Shown piece after piece: positions 1 to 7,774 of a stretch of 64,000 bases of DNA. Both the position numbers and the translations under genes were made by a program. Source of the DNA: Natronolimnobius baerhuensis (GTDB lineage Archaea > Halobacteriota > Halobacteria > Halobacteriales > Natrialbaceae). Positions within the stretch are counted from its first letter, which is position 1, and each line of letters opens with the position of its first letter. Location: positions 372,001-436,000 of the forward strand of contig NZ_MWPH01000003.1 of the NCBI RefSeq assembly GCF_002177135.1. Reading direction: 5' to 3'. The notes under the pieces are model-generated. The model had not been told where the DNA came from, made no database searches, and was given only the letters and a program-made list of their open reading frames with translations.

Positions 1-617
1 CGCTCGACGAGTGGGTCGTAGTAGTTCTCGAGATAGTCCTCGAGTTCGGCTTCGGTGAACGCGACGGGCTGTGGCGGCTGCATCGCCCGGCGGTTGTCGC
101 GAATCGCGTCCGGATTCTCGATGTCTGGTGCCTCTGGACGCAGGTTGCCGTTGTCGTCGAAGTACTCCGGACCGGCGTGTCCCATCGGGTGTTCGCCGAT
201 GTCCTGTGGCTGGGCGGGCAGGCGAATGGCGCGTGGATACCAGCCCCGGTCGTTGTTGGTCATCATGTCGAGCAACTGCATCGGGGTTTTCCCGCGCAGT
301 TGGCTCGTCCGGTCGAGTCGCTTCGGATCGGGAATGCTGACGCCCCGCATCTTGAACGGCTCGCCCGACTCGTTGACGATTCGGTTCTGGCTATCGATTG
401 TCAGGTCGTCGAACTCGCTGATGTTGCCGGCGACGCTGCCGGTAATGCCTGCACCCAGTCCGAGCGCGGCCATGCTTGTACCAGCCGTTGCTCGCATCAT
501 CGACCGGCGCGACATGTTGATCGTCGGTCGCTCACTCGCACGGTCTAACGCGCGTCGTCTTGCGCTTTTGTTCGTCGATTCGCCCGTCTGCTGTCTGCTG
601 TCGTTGTTGTCGTTCAT
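1..617 (-). CDS. GH5-family glycoside hydrolase, Tat-exported, N-terminal part only
   Basis: This gene runs off the left edge; about 205 N-terminal residues are visible, starting at the ATG ending at 617. A long polar N-terminus leads to the Tat motif SRRSMMR (about residues 36-42) and a Gly/Ala-rich hydrophobic stretch, so export by the Tat pathway is expected. The next segment (NRIVNESGEPFKMRGVSIPD, then RGWYPRAIRLPAQ) aligns by eye with the start of the GH5 enzyme at 5409-7289 (NKIVDPSGNEVILRGVNIAD, RGW-like GWYTNIVRIPVQ). The two are therefore paralogues, and this one is probably a cellulase or mannanase-like GH5 enzyme. The catalytic glutamates and any dockerin module would lie outside the window. 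A GAGG element about 6 nt upstream of the ATG may serve as ribosome binding site. It has its own AT-rich promoter at 671-726. Confidence 0.75.
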   Translation of the reverse strand, partial: MNDNNDSRQQTGESTNKSARRRALDRASERPTINMSRRSMMRATAGTSMAALGLGAGITGSVAGNISEFDDLTIDSQNRIVNESGEPFKMRGVSIPDPKRLDRTSQLRGKTPMQLLDMMTNNDRGWYPRAIRLPAQPQDIGEHPMGHAGPEYFDDNGNLRPEAPDIENPDAIRDNRRAMQPPQPVAFTEAELEDYLENYYDPLVE

Positions 618-670
618 TGTCGCCTCATCTGGTTTGTCGCTGGCTGTCCCGCGTTCGCTGCGAAGACATT

Positions 671-726
671 CAATATTACAGTATAGATTATATTAAAACT
701 AACTACTACAAAGTGAAATAATATTG
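671..726 (-). promoter_or_regulatory. AT-rich promoter island of the edge GH5 gene, bracketed by an inverted repeat
   Basis: An AT-rich tract of about 55 bp stands out from its GC-rich surroundings and contains TATA-like words. It is bounded by the perfect 8-bp inverted repeat CAATATTA (671-678) and TAATATTG (719-726). It lies 50-110 nt upstream of the ATG at 617, so the transcript would have a leader. Promoter activity is inferred from composition only. The other three genes of this locus have similar bracketed AT islands. Confidence 0.5.
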
Positions 727-774
727 GCAAAGGGGGTGACTCAGCCCGCCCCTCTGAGCGCCGCTATACTCGTT

Positions 775-2526
775 CTACACGTCGTAAAGCAGTTCGACGA
801 CGTCCGCAAAGCCGACCTCGTCGGTACCAGCGAAATCGAAGTCCGCCCAATTCTGCTGGATCGCATCGTCCTCAAGGTTCTCGAAGAAGGCGGTGACGTC
901 GTCGTGGGTCGTCTGGCCGTCACCGGTGAAGTCGTTCCGGAGGCCATCGCCGGTCGTATCCTCGGGTGTGTAGTCGCCGACGACTGGGTCGTCGTCGCCG
1001 TTTCCGTCGCCATCGACTGTGAGTTCCAACTGCACGGGCCCGTCGGCGTCGGTCACGGAGACCTGCTGGGTCGCCGACTCGCCGTTGACAGTGACAGTAA
1101 CCTCGTGGTCCCCGTGGAACACAGCTGTCTCGAACTCGCCGCTGGAATCGGTCGTGCCGGACTCGTCGGTCCACCACTCGTCGAAGACCAGATCGACGTA
1201 CTCGTCGTAAGCCGGCTTTTCGGTCCAGTCCTCTTCGTACAGCGGCGCGTCCGGATCGTCGCCCATTTCCGGGCCCCAGTGGACTGGATCCCAGTGGCCC
1301 CACATGAGGAAGTCCTCGGCTTCGGGATGGCTGAAGAACGTCTTGAGGAACCGGTGGAGGTAGTCGGCCTGCATCTGTCGGTCCCAGCCGTCGCCGAACA
1401 TATCGAACTCGGTGACCTTGAGGCCGGCACCGTACTGGGCGTACTCATCGAGCCGGGTCATCATCTCGTCGTAGCTGATCCGCTCGTCGGCGTAGTGGTG
1501 GGACTGCATCCCGATGCCGTCCAGATCGATCCCGCGCTCGTTCATCAGATAATCGATCTGGTCGTGGTACTGGTCGCGGGCGTAGCCGTGGTTGCCGTTG
1601 AGCGTGTTGTAGTCGTTGACCGCAATGTCGATGTCGTACCGGTCGGCGACCTCTTCACCGAACTCGTACCAGTCGCCCAGGATTTCTGCGGTCTCCGGAG
1701 TGGTTCCCTGCCCTTCGATGGCTTCGATCATCGCTGGCTCGTGGAAGACCTCATTGACGATCTCCCACTCCGTAATGTCGTCGCCGTAGTGTTCGATGAT
1801 CGTCTCGATGTGATCCATCGACTCCTCGACGACGTAGTCGGGGTCGTGATCCGGCTCACCAGCTTCTTCCCAGTCTTCACCCATCGCTTCGACGACCCGC
1901 GGCGGAATCGCGTGCGCGTCGATGTTCCCCCACAGTGCGACGTGACCGCGCACGTCCATATCCCGCTCGCGAGCCCACTCGACCGCCTCGTCGGCGATCT
2001 CGGTGTTGTCTTCCCACAGGTTCCACTTGTGGACGTTCTCGAGGACGATCATGTTGAAGTGCTCCTCGAGGGTTTCGGCGTAGCGCTCCTGATCTTCGTC
2101 GGTGTAGATATCCTCGCCCCACTCGCTGCCCCGCGTGAGGAACTCGGCGTGGGCCATACACCCAAAGCCAAAGTCGTGTCCCTGTTGTTCGATTTCGACC
2201 GTTGCATCCGTCACCGCCGCGCCGTCGTCGGTCTCGACGACGACCTCGAGGTCGCCCATTCGGTACTGCTCGATTCGCTCGTCGGCCGCGGCCTCCCACG
2301 ACTCCTGTGCGAGCGCACTCCCGGTCGCACCAGCACCGAGGCCGAGTCCGCCAAGTCCGCCGGCCAGCCCCGCGGCTCCGATTCCGCGAAGGTAGTCTCG
2401 CCGCTCGAGCGCTGTCGTCGACTCTTGCTCGTTGCTCGCTTGCGACTCTGTCCCCGCTGCCCGTTGGTCATCCGATGCTGTTCGCTCGTCGTGCTCCCCT
2501 GGCGTTGTCTCGGTATTCCGTGTCAT
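775..2526 (-). CDS. GH10 endo-xylanase-like enzyme with C-terminal dockerin-like module, Tat-exported
   Basis: The 583-residue protein has a Tat motif (RRDYLRG, residues 42-48) followed by a hydrophobic segment ending near ALAQ (71-74). After a short beta-rich stretch (about 90-118) comes a GH10 TIM barrel (about 120-450). The acid/base glutamate lies in WEIVNEVF (E259) and the nucleophile in VTEFDMF (E373), so the expected reaction is endo-hydrolysis of beta-1,4-xylan outside the cell. A small beta domain (about 462-504) and an Asp/Gly linker precede a dockerin-like module (about 517-583). The module has one clear calcium-loop repeat (DFTGDGQTTHDDV) and a second, poorer one (DFAGTDEVGFADV). 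GGAG lies about 10 nt upstream of the ATG. The neighbouring gene encodes cohesin-like modules, which suggests docking. Xylanase specificity is inferred from family. Confidence 0.88.
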   Translation of the reverse strand: MTRNTETTPGEHDERTASDDQRAAGTESQASNEQESTTALERRDYLRGIGAAGLAGGLGGLGLGAGATGSALAQESWEAAADERIEQYRMGDLEVVVETDDGAAVTDATVEIEQQGHDFGFGCMAHAEFLTRGSEWGEDIYTDEDQERYAETLEEHFNMIVLENVHKWNLWEDNTEIADEAVEWARERDMDVRGHVALWGNIDAHAIPPRVVEAMGEDWEEAGEPDHDPDYVVEESMDHIETIIEHYGDDITEWEIVNEVFHEPAMIEAIEGQGTTPETAEILGDWYEFGEEVADRYDIDIAVNDYNTLNGNHGYARDQYHDQIDYLMNERGIDLDGIGMQSHHYADERISYDEMMTRLDEYAQYGAGLKVTEFDMFGDGWDRQMQADYLHRFLKTFFSHPEAEDFLMWGHWDPVHWGPEMGDDPDAPLYEEDWTEKPAYDEYVDLVFDEWWTDESGTTDSSGEFETAVFHGDHEVTVTVNGESATQQVSVTDADGPVQLELTVDGDGNGDDDPVVGDYTPEDTTGDGLRNDFTGDGQTTHDDVTAFFENLEDDAIQQNWADFDFAGTDEVGFADVVELLYDV

Positions 2527-2626
2527 TGTCGTGGTCTCCGTTGCTGGTCGCTCGAGTGATCGATCACGCCGGGTGTACCCGGTGTCTGGTCACCACTTCA
2601 GGTGCACTCGTGATTGGCTCACTCGG

Positions 2627-2696
2627 CTGTCTGACTATATTTCACAGTAATTAGTATAAATATTATCTAGATAAAAATAGAATAGTAGGCAGACAG
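2627..2696 (-). promoter_or_regulatory. AT-rich promoter island of the GH10 gene, bracketed by inverted CTGTCTG repeats
   Basis: The tract contains ATAATATTTATA-like words on the minus strand and lies 100-170 nt upstream of the GH10 ATG at 2526, giving a long leader. It is bracketed by CTGTCTGACTAT (2627-2638) and its imperfect inverse ATAGTAGGCAGACAG (2682-2696). Similar CTGTC-containing arms bracket the island of the cohesin-like gene. Function is inferred from composition and symmetry. Confidence 0.5.
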
Positions 2697-2817
2697 TTCA
2701 GCCGACCTCGTCGACTGACAGGTAGGTCGGTTGGGTTCTGTCCGGTGGCTGTGTACCGTGGCGCGTCGTGATCCCAACAGGGTGATGCCAGTTTCCCTGC
2801 TATCGGTGCGTCTCCGA

Positions 2818-5178
2818 TCAGGAGACGGTGATTTCGACTTCGTCAGTCGACTGACGGTCGAGTTGGTCCGTCGCGGTGAGTGTCACCGTGTACGTGCCAC
2901 TCGAGTCGTAGGTGTGGTCGTTCCACCAGCCACTGGCGGTCGTGCCGTCGCCGAAGTCCCACTCGAGGGACGTAATCCAGGCGTCGTTCGGGGAGGTATC
3001 GCTGACGCTGAACTCGAGGCGCTCGCCGGCCGAGGCGGACGTACTCGAGGGCTGCAGTTCGGCCAGATCATCCTCGAGCGGAATCTCTCCCTCGAGTGGT
3101 TCCCAGGTACCGTTGACATCGTATTCGGGTTCCTGACCCTGGTTCGTCCACTTGGCTTCCCAGTTCTCGCCATCCCAGGAGACGCGCTCGCCTTGCTGGT
3201 AGAGGACGTCCGACTCCCAGGTTGGGTAGTCGCCTGGTGCTGGTTCGTCTTCTTCGTCGGTCGTCGCCGTCACCGTCGCGGTGTCGGTCTCGTCGCCGTC
3301 GTCGCCAACAGCGCTGACGCCGATTTCGTAGGTCGTGTCGTCGTCGAGACCCGTGATCGTCGCGCTGGTCATCGTGGTATCGCTGTCGAGGCTGCCGTCG
3401 AGGTAGACGTTGAAGCTGGCCGCGTTGGCGTCGGCGCTCCAAGAGACCTCGATGGAGCTCTCAGTCGTCGAGACGACCTCGAGGGCTTCGGGGACGACCG
3501 GCGGTTCCTCAACCGGTTCACCCACGACGGAGAGGGTTGCGGATTCGGTTTCTGCCGGGATATCGTCGTCGTCGAGATCCTCCATGCGGACGATTTCGAC
3601 GTCGATGTCGGTGTCGCCGTTGGCCTGCCCCTCGAGTTCGACGTGACCGAAGTCGATATCGGTCGTGCCGGGGTCGAGCGGCTCGATGGCGCTGAGGCGG
3701 ACAGTGTCGCCCTCAATGTCGACGTAGCTGATTGGCTGGGACGTATCAGGGAACGGCTCGCTGATGTCGGCATCGGTGATCTCGACGATGCTGTCGTCGA
3801 TGGTGAGATCGACGGTAAAGCCGAGCAGGCCGTCGGGTGCCTCCGTGAGGCCGAGGTCGACGGTCGTCGTCTCGCCAGTGTCGATCTCGTCGTCGGCTGG
3901 GTCGACCGTAACAGTCGGCGTTTCCGGCGGCTCCTCACCAGTGACGGTCAGCGATTCGGACTGGGTTTCTGCCGGGATATCGTCGTCATCGAGGTCCTCG
4001 AGACGGACAACTTCGACGTCGATGTCGGTGTCGCCGCCAGCCACGCCCTCGAGTTCGACGTGACCGAAGTCGATGTTGGTCGTGCCGGGGTCGAGGGGTT
4101 CGATGGCGCTCAGGCGGACGGTATCGCCGTCGATATCGACATAGCTGATCGGGCTGGAGGTGTCTGGGAACGGCTCGCTGATATCTGCGTCGGCAATCGA
4201 GACGACGCTGTCGTCGATGGTGAGATCGACGGTAAAGCCGAGCAGGCCGTTCGGTGCCTCCGAGAGGCCGAGGTCGACGGTCGTCGTGTCGCCAGGCTCG
4301 ATCTCACTGTCTGCAAGATCGACCGTGACCGTCGTCGTTTCCGGCGGCTCGTCGTCTTCGGCGTCGGTCGTTGCCGTCACCGTCGCGGTACTCGTCTCGT
4401 CGCCGTCGTCACCGACAGCGCTGACACCGATTTCGTAGCTGGTGTCGGCGTCGAGACCCGTGACCGTTGCACTCGAGGTGGTCGTTTCGTCCTCGAGACT
4501 GCCATCGACGTAGACGTTGTAGCTGGCTGCGTTCGAGTCGGCGCTCCAGTCGACTTCGATGGAACTCTCGCTCGTCGAGACGACCTCGAGGCTCGTCGGC
4601 GTACTCGGTGGCGATGGGCCGTCGTCGGGCTCGCCAACGGTCAGCGTTGGGGCGTCGTAGTTGGCTTCTCTGACGACGTTGCTGTCCGGGTCTGTGAGTG
4701 CGAAGTCTTGAAGCTCGAGCGTCGTTTCGCCGTCACCCTGTGCTTCGAGGTGATAGGTTCCGACTTCGACGCTAGACTCTTCGATATCGGCGATCCGCGG
4801 GAGCAAAATCGAGTCGACCCCGCCGCCTGCCTCCTCGATTTCGTCGTTGAGTTCGAGTTCGAGCAGCGAGTTATTGATGTCGATTTCGGTGATCAGTGCA
4901 ACGTCGGGGTCGACCTCGAGCGTGACGTTGACGCCGGCTGAGCCGACTGGAACGTCCTCGAGTGAAACCGTTGCGGTTGTCGTTTCGCCGGGATCGAGTT
5001 GGTCGTCAGCGAGTTCGGTGACGATGGTTGGGACGTCCTGTGCGGATGCCGCTGTGGCACCGAGTGTAAGCGCACCTGCGCTCGCGCCGGCGGCTTTGAT
5101 GAAGGTCCGGCGTGAGGTCGGTGTACGGTCGTTTTCGGCCGCTTCGTCTGTGTTGTGGTGTGTTGTATCGTCGTTCAT
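2818..5178 (-). CDS. Scaffoldin-like secreted protein: three cohesin-like, two FN3, one CBM5/12-like and one PKD module
   Basis: The start at 5178 is chosen because AAAGGAG sits 9 nt upstream; an in-frame ATG at 5265 lacks this and would precede the Tat signal with unlikely sequence. The protein has 786 residues. In order: Tat signal (SRRTFIK, about 22-47), cohesin-like 1 (about 50-182), FN3 (about 193-272), cohesin-like 2 (about 283-412), cohesin-like 3 (about 422-552), FN3 (about 563-641), a Trp-rich CBM5/12-like module (about 651-694) and a PKD module (about 706-786, EWDFGDGT core). Cohesin-like 2 and 3 are near-duplicates sharing GLLGFTVDLTIDDS and VRLSAIEPLDPGTT. The modules fit the cohesin pattern of two PG-type beta strands, an early FTVDLTID strand and a late IDFGHVEL strand. 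No catalytic domain is visible. Next to dockerin-bearing GH10 and GH5 enzymes, the likely role is a carbohydrate-binding scaffold. The cohesin call rests on pattern and context and needs a profile search. Confidence 0.72.
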   Translation of the reverse strand: MNDDTTHHNTDEAAENDRTPTSRRTFIKAAGASAGALTLGATAASAQDVPTIVTELADDQLDPGETTTATVSLEDVPVGSAGVNVTLEVDPDVALITEIDINNSLLELELNDEIEEAGGGVDSILLPRIADIEESSVEVGTYHLEAQGDGETTLELQDFALTDPDSNVVREANYDAPTLTVGEPDDGPSPPSTPTSLEVVSTSESSIEVDWSADSNAASYNVYVDGSLEDETTTSSATVTGLDADTSYEIGVSAVGDDGDETSTATVTATTDAEDDEPPETTTVTVDLADSEIEPGDTTTVDLGLSEAPNGLLGFTVDLTIDDSVVSIADADISEPFPDTSSPISYVDIDGDTVRLSAIEPLDPGTTNIDFGHVELEGVAGGDTDIDVEVVRLEDLDDDDIPAETQSESLTVTGEEPPETPTVTVDPADDEIDTGETTTVDLGLTEAPDGLLGFTVDLTIDDSIVEITDADISEPFPDTSQPISYVDIEGDTVRLSAIEPLDPGTTDIDFGHVELEGQANGDTDIDVEIVRMEDLDDDDIPAETESATLSVVGEPVEEPPVVPEALEVVSTTESSIEVSWSADANAASFNVYLDGSLDSDTTMTSATITGLDDDTTYEIGVSAVGDDGDETDTATVTATTDEEDEPAPGDYPTWESDVLYQQGERVSWDGENWEAKWTNQGQEPEYDVNGTWEPLEGEIPLEDDLAELQPSSTSASAGERLEFSVSDTSPNDAWITSLEWDFGDGTTASGWWNDHTYDSSGTYTVTLTATDQLDRQSTDEVEITVS

Positions 5179-5281
5179 CGTGGGTGTCTCCTTTCTGTGC
5201 TGTCTCCGATTCCATGCTGGTGTGTCGTCGCTACCGTTCGTGCCCGCCAGCGATGGAAGGGACACATATTACAGCTCTATT

Positions 5282-5343
5282 CCGACAGATAATAAGATTT
5301 TTTATTGACTGAATAAATTAATATTAACTCTATTTTCTGTCGG
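5282..5343 (-). promoter_or_regulatory. AT-rich promoter island of the cohesin-like gene, bracketed by CCGACAGA/TCTGTCGG
   Basis: A 46-bp AT tract with TTTATTGA-type words is bracketed by a perfect 8-bp inverted repeat, CCGACAGA (5282-5289) and TCTGTCGG (5336-5343). It lies 100-165 nt upstream of the ATG at 5178. The arms share CTGTC with those at the GH10 promoter. A regulatory role is inferred. Confidence 0.5.
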
Positions 5344-5408
5344 TGTTGTGCCCTCCCGCTGTTGCTGGTGCGGACGGACCAGCGGTGGAATGGGATCGCT
5401 GTTCCGGA

Positions 5409-7289
5409 TTAGATGCGGTTGAGCATATTGACGACATCCGCAAAGCTGACCTCACCGTCTCCAGCGAAGTCGAACGCGTCAGGGTTGCCCTGCACGTTTT
5501 CATCCTCGAGGTTTTCGAAGAAGGCGGTCACGTCGTCGTGGCTGGTCTGTCCGTCGCCGGTGAAGTCGTTGTGCAGACCGTCGTCGGTGGTGTCTTGTGC
5601 GTTGTAGTCGCCGACTTGGATGCCATCACCGGTCTCGCCGATTGGGCCAGGTCCGACGTGCAGCGGGTTCTTGCCGTTGTCGGCGTCCGGATACGGCTCG
5701 TCTCCGGGTGCGAACTCGTCTCGGTCGCCAGCCATCTGCTGGTTCCATTCGTGCCACCAGACACCGGGCGTGTCGTCGTTCAGGTAATCCATCCAGTCGT
5801 CGGCGTCGGGTGCGCCGGATGCGCCGCCCGGGCCGGGGTCGCCGTGTTCAAACATGTGTGGCTCCCAACTGTGGTCGAAACACCAGGCCTGTGGATGCAC
5901 GTCGTACTCCGTGAGGAACTCCTCGTAGCCCTCGATAAACGGCTCACAGTCCGCATCTTCTGGATCCTGGTCTGGATCGGTCGTACAATCCATCCACGGC
6001 GTGTCGACTTCCTTGCCGCCGCCTTCGATCCAGCCGAATTCGCTGAAGAAGATCGGCACGTGCTCGGATGGCTCACCGATGTAGTCACCCAGTGGCCGCA
6101 TGTCCTGTTGCGTGTAGACGTGGGCCGTGTAACACATATTCGTCGCGTCGAACTCGTTGTACGGTGCCCAGTAGGCGTACTGACTCCAGCGTGGGCTGCC
6201 AATCGTGATGAGGTGGCCGGGTGCGTTCTCCTCGACCGTATCGACCCACGGCTGCGCACGGTCGCGCCAGAGGTCGTACCAGCCTTTCATTTCGTCGAGT
6301 CGAACGTCGTAGTCGCCTTCGGCCTCGCCCGGTGCTTGCTCTGGGAACGAGAGTTCGCCGGCCTGGCGCTCTGGGCCGCCCCAGTCGCCGCCGTACGGGC
6401 CGGTTGGCTCGTTGTAGACGTCGAAGATGACGTGGTCGTCTCCCGCGTAGCGATCCGCGATAACCTCCCAGAACGTGTGCAGTTCCTCATCGAGCGCGTT
6501 CGACACTTCCGGTGGCTCGAGGTAGATATCGTCCTCGTCGAGGTCGAACGCTTCGACGATGTTCTGGTCGTCGATCAGTGACCAGATGTCGTCAATCTGG
6601 TCCTCACCGTGCCAGAGCGGGCCGCGTTCGCCACAGACTTCGGGATTTCGCCAGCTTTCGCCGCCGTCGGAGTCACACTGCCACGTATCGTATGGAATGT
6701 CGTGGCCCGCGTGGTCTTCCTGATGGAAAACGGGATAGTGGCGGTGATAGTCGATCATCACGTAGGCGCCGCGTTCGGCACCCATGTCGACGAGTTCGTC
6801 GAGATACGTTTCACAGTACCACTCGACGTCGCTCGCGTCGAACGAGCCAGGCAGCAGTGGGCCCCAGTCGTCGCCGTGGGGCATCTGTCCAGGTTCTGGC
6901 GCGCTCGTTCCAGCGGCAATGAACTCGGCTTGGACCGGGATACGGACGATATTCGTGTACCAGCCTTCGCTCTCGTCAGTCGCCAGTTCAAACGTTTCGG
7001 GTGCAGTCTGTCCGCGCCACTCACGGCTCTGCTCGCCGGGATCGGCGATGTTGACTCCGCGGAGAATGACCTCGTTCCCGCTCGGGTCGACGATCTTGTT
7101 TCCGTCACGCGCAAGCGGCGGCAGATCTGCGGCCTGCCCCGCCGCGCTGCCGGCGACCGCCCCAAGGCCGCCGACTGCGAGGACGCTTGCACCGGTTGCT
7201 TTCATAATGGACCGTCGCGACGTCGAGACCCCTCGACGTCCGCCAGTTGCCTGTTCTGCTCGGTCAGATGGATTTGTGTTCTTGGTCAT
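5409..7289 (-). CDS. GH5-family glycoside hydrolase with C-terminal dockerin-like module, Tat-exported
   Basis: The start at 7289 gives a compact N-terminus before the Tat motif (TSRRSIMK, about residues 23-30); longer in-frame starts add unlikely sequence. The protein has 626 residues. The GH5 barrel begins near GNKIVDPSGNEVILRG. It has the acid/base glutamate in FDVYNEPTG (E294) and the nucleophile in FFSEFGW (E417), as expected for a retaining beta-glucanase or mannanase. After a linker, the last 68 residues form a dockerin-like module. It has two calcium-loop repeats, DFTGDGQTSHDDV and DFAGDGEVSFADV, both with good loop residues. This module is very close to that of the GH10 enzyme at 775-2526, so both enzymes probably bind the same partner. 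The substrate (cellulose, mannan or mixed glucan) cannot be settled from the sequence. Confidence 0.87.
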   Translation of the reverse strand: MTKNTNPSDRAEQATGGRRGVSTSRRSIMKATGASVLAVGGLGAVAGSAAGQAADLPPLARDGNKIVDPSGNEVILRGVNIADPGEQSREWRGQTAPETFELATDESEGWYTNIVRIPVQAEFIAAGTSAPEPGQMPHGDDWGPLLPGSFDASDVEWYCETYLDELVDMGAERGAYVMIDYHRHYPVFHQEDHAGHDIPYDTWQCDSDGGESWRNPEVCGERGPLWHGEDQIDDIWSLIDDQNIVEAFDLDEDDIYLEPPEVSNALDEELHTFWEVIADRYAGDDHVIFDVYNEPTGPYGGDWGGPERQAGELSFPEQAPGEAEGDYDVRLDEMKGWYDLWRDRAQPWVDTVEENAPGHLITIGSPRWSQYAYWAPYNEFDATNMCYTAHVYTQQDMRPLGDYIGEPSEHVPIFFSEFGWIEGGGKEVDTPWMDCTTDPDQDPEDADCEPFIEGYEEFLTEYDVHPQAWCFDHSWEPHMFEHGDPGPGGASGAPDADDWMDYLNDDTPGVWWHEWNQQMAGDRDEFAPGDEPYPDADNGKNPLHVGPGPIGETGDGIQVGDYNAQDTTDDGLHNDFTGDGQTSHDDVTAFFENLEDENVQGNPDAFDFAGDGEVSFADVVNMLNRI

Positions 7290-7356
7290 GGTCAGTCGAA
7301 CGCATCCCGCCGCGACACTGAGTCGCGGCACACGAAGGGCCGTCAACGACCCTCTC

Positions 7357-7440
7357 GACATACTTACAACCCATACAATATGAAATTTACTTCTAGGAGA
7401 ATAAATATTATATTTTTACTACTGGCTGTAATACCCTCGA
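7357..7440 (-). promoter_or_regulatory. AT-rich promoter island of the dockerin GH5 gene
   Basis: An AT tract (about 7378-7425) containing AAAAATATAATATTTATT on the minus strand lies about 90-135 nt upstream of the GH5 ATG at 7289. The flanks form a loose inverted repeat: reversed, the left flank reads GGGTTGTAAGTATGTCGAG and the right reads GGCTGTAATACCCTCGAG. This is the fourth such island in the locus. Promoter function is inferred. Confidence 0.45.
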
Positions 7441-7725
7441 GTGCTCGCGTTGTGGTGGCACGGAACAGTATTCCTCTACGACCGCCAAGACGGCACACTG
7501 AACTGGGGCGCACCGATTGGCGATTCGGCCATCGGCAGACCGGTGTTTCCCGTCGCGGACGAGCGACGCGTTTACGCAACCTATCGGGGCCACCTCGCGT
7601 GTATCGAACCGCGGTCAGACCGACTGTGGAATCTCGAGGTCGACTGCGGAAACGGAACCATCGCCATCATCGACGGCGCGCTGTTCGTCGCCACGACAGG
7701 TGGCCGCTGCTACGCGGTCGCCTGA
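7441..7725 (+). pseudogene. PQQ-type beta-propeller fragment, 5'-truncated
   Basis: The open frame encodes about 94 residues with a PQQ-like/BamB-like blade pattern: FLYDRQDGTLNW, then RRVYATYRGHLACIEP, then DGALFVATTGGRCYAV. It opens at a GTG only two codons after an in-frame stop (TAA at 7429-7431) and has no signal peptide or earlier blades. Its upstream sequence is the AT island of the divergent GH5 gene. A complete propeller needs six to eight blades and this has about two, so I read it as the 3' remnant of a larger gene cut off by rearrangement. It could still be expressed as a small protein. Confidence 0.55.
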
Positions 7726-7743
7726 CCCCCGAACCCGCGTCGC

Positions 7744-7749
7744 ATTTAT
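7744..7749 (+). promoter_or_regulatory. TATA element for a leaderless GTG-start gene
   Basis: TTTATA is centred about 28 nt upstream of the GTG at 7775. This is the spacing of a haloarchaeal promoter whose transcript begins at the start codon. It decides the start of the DUF460 gene, since the frame stays open further upstream. Confidence 0.6.
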
Positions 7750-7774
7750 ACCTTGTTCGCCCCTAGGGCCGTCC

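Noticed and set aside
724-2559. Long plus-strand open frame over the GH10 gene, and similar ones at 2731-4941 and 5343-6581
   Set aside because: They mirror the real minus-strand genes because GC-rich third positions remove stops; their translations are Val/Arg-rich without domains, while the opposite strand has Tat signals and catalytic motifs.
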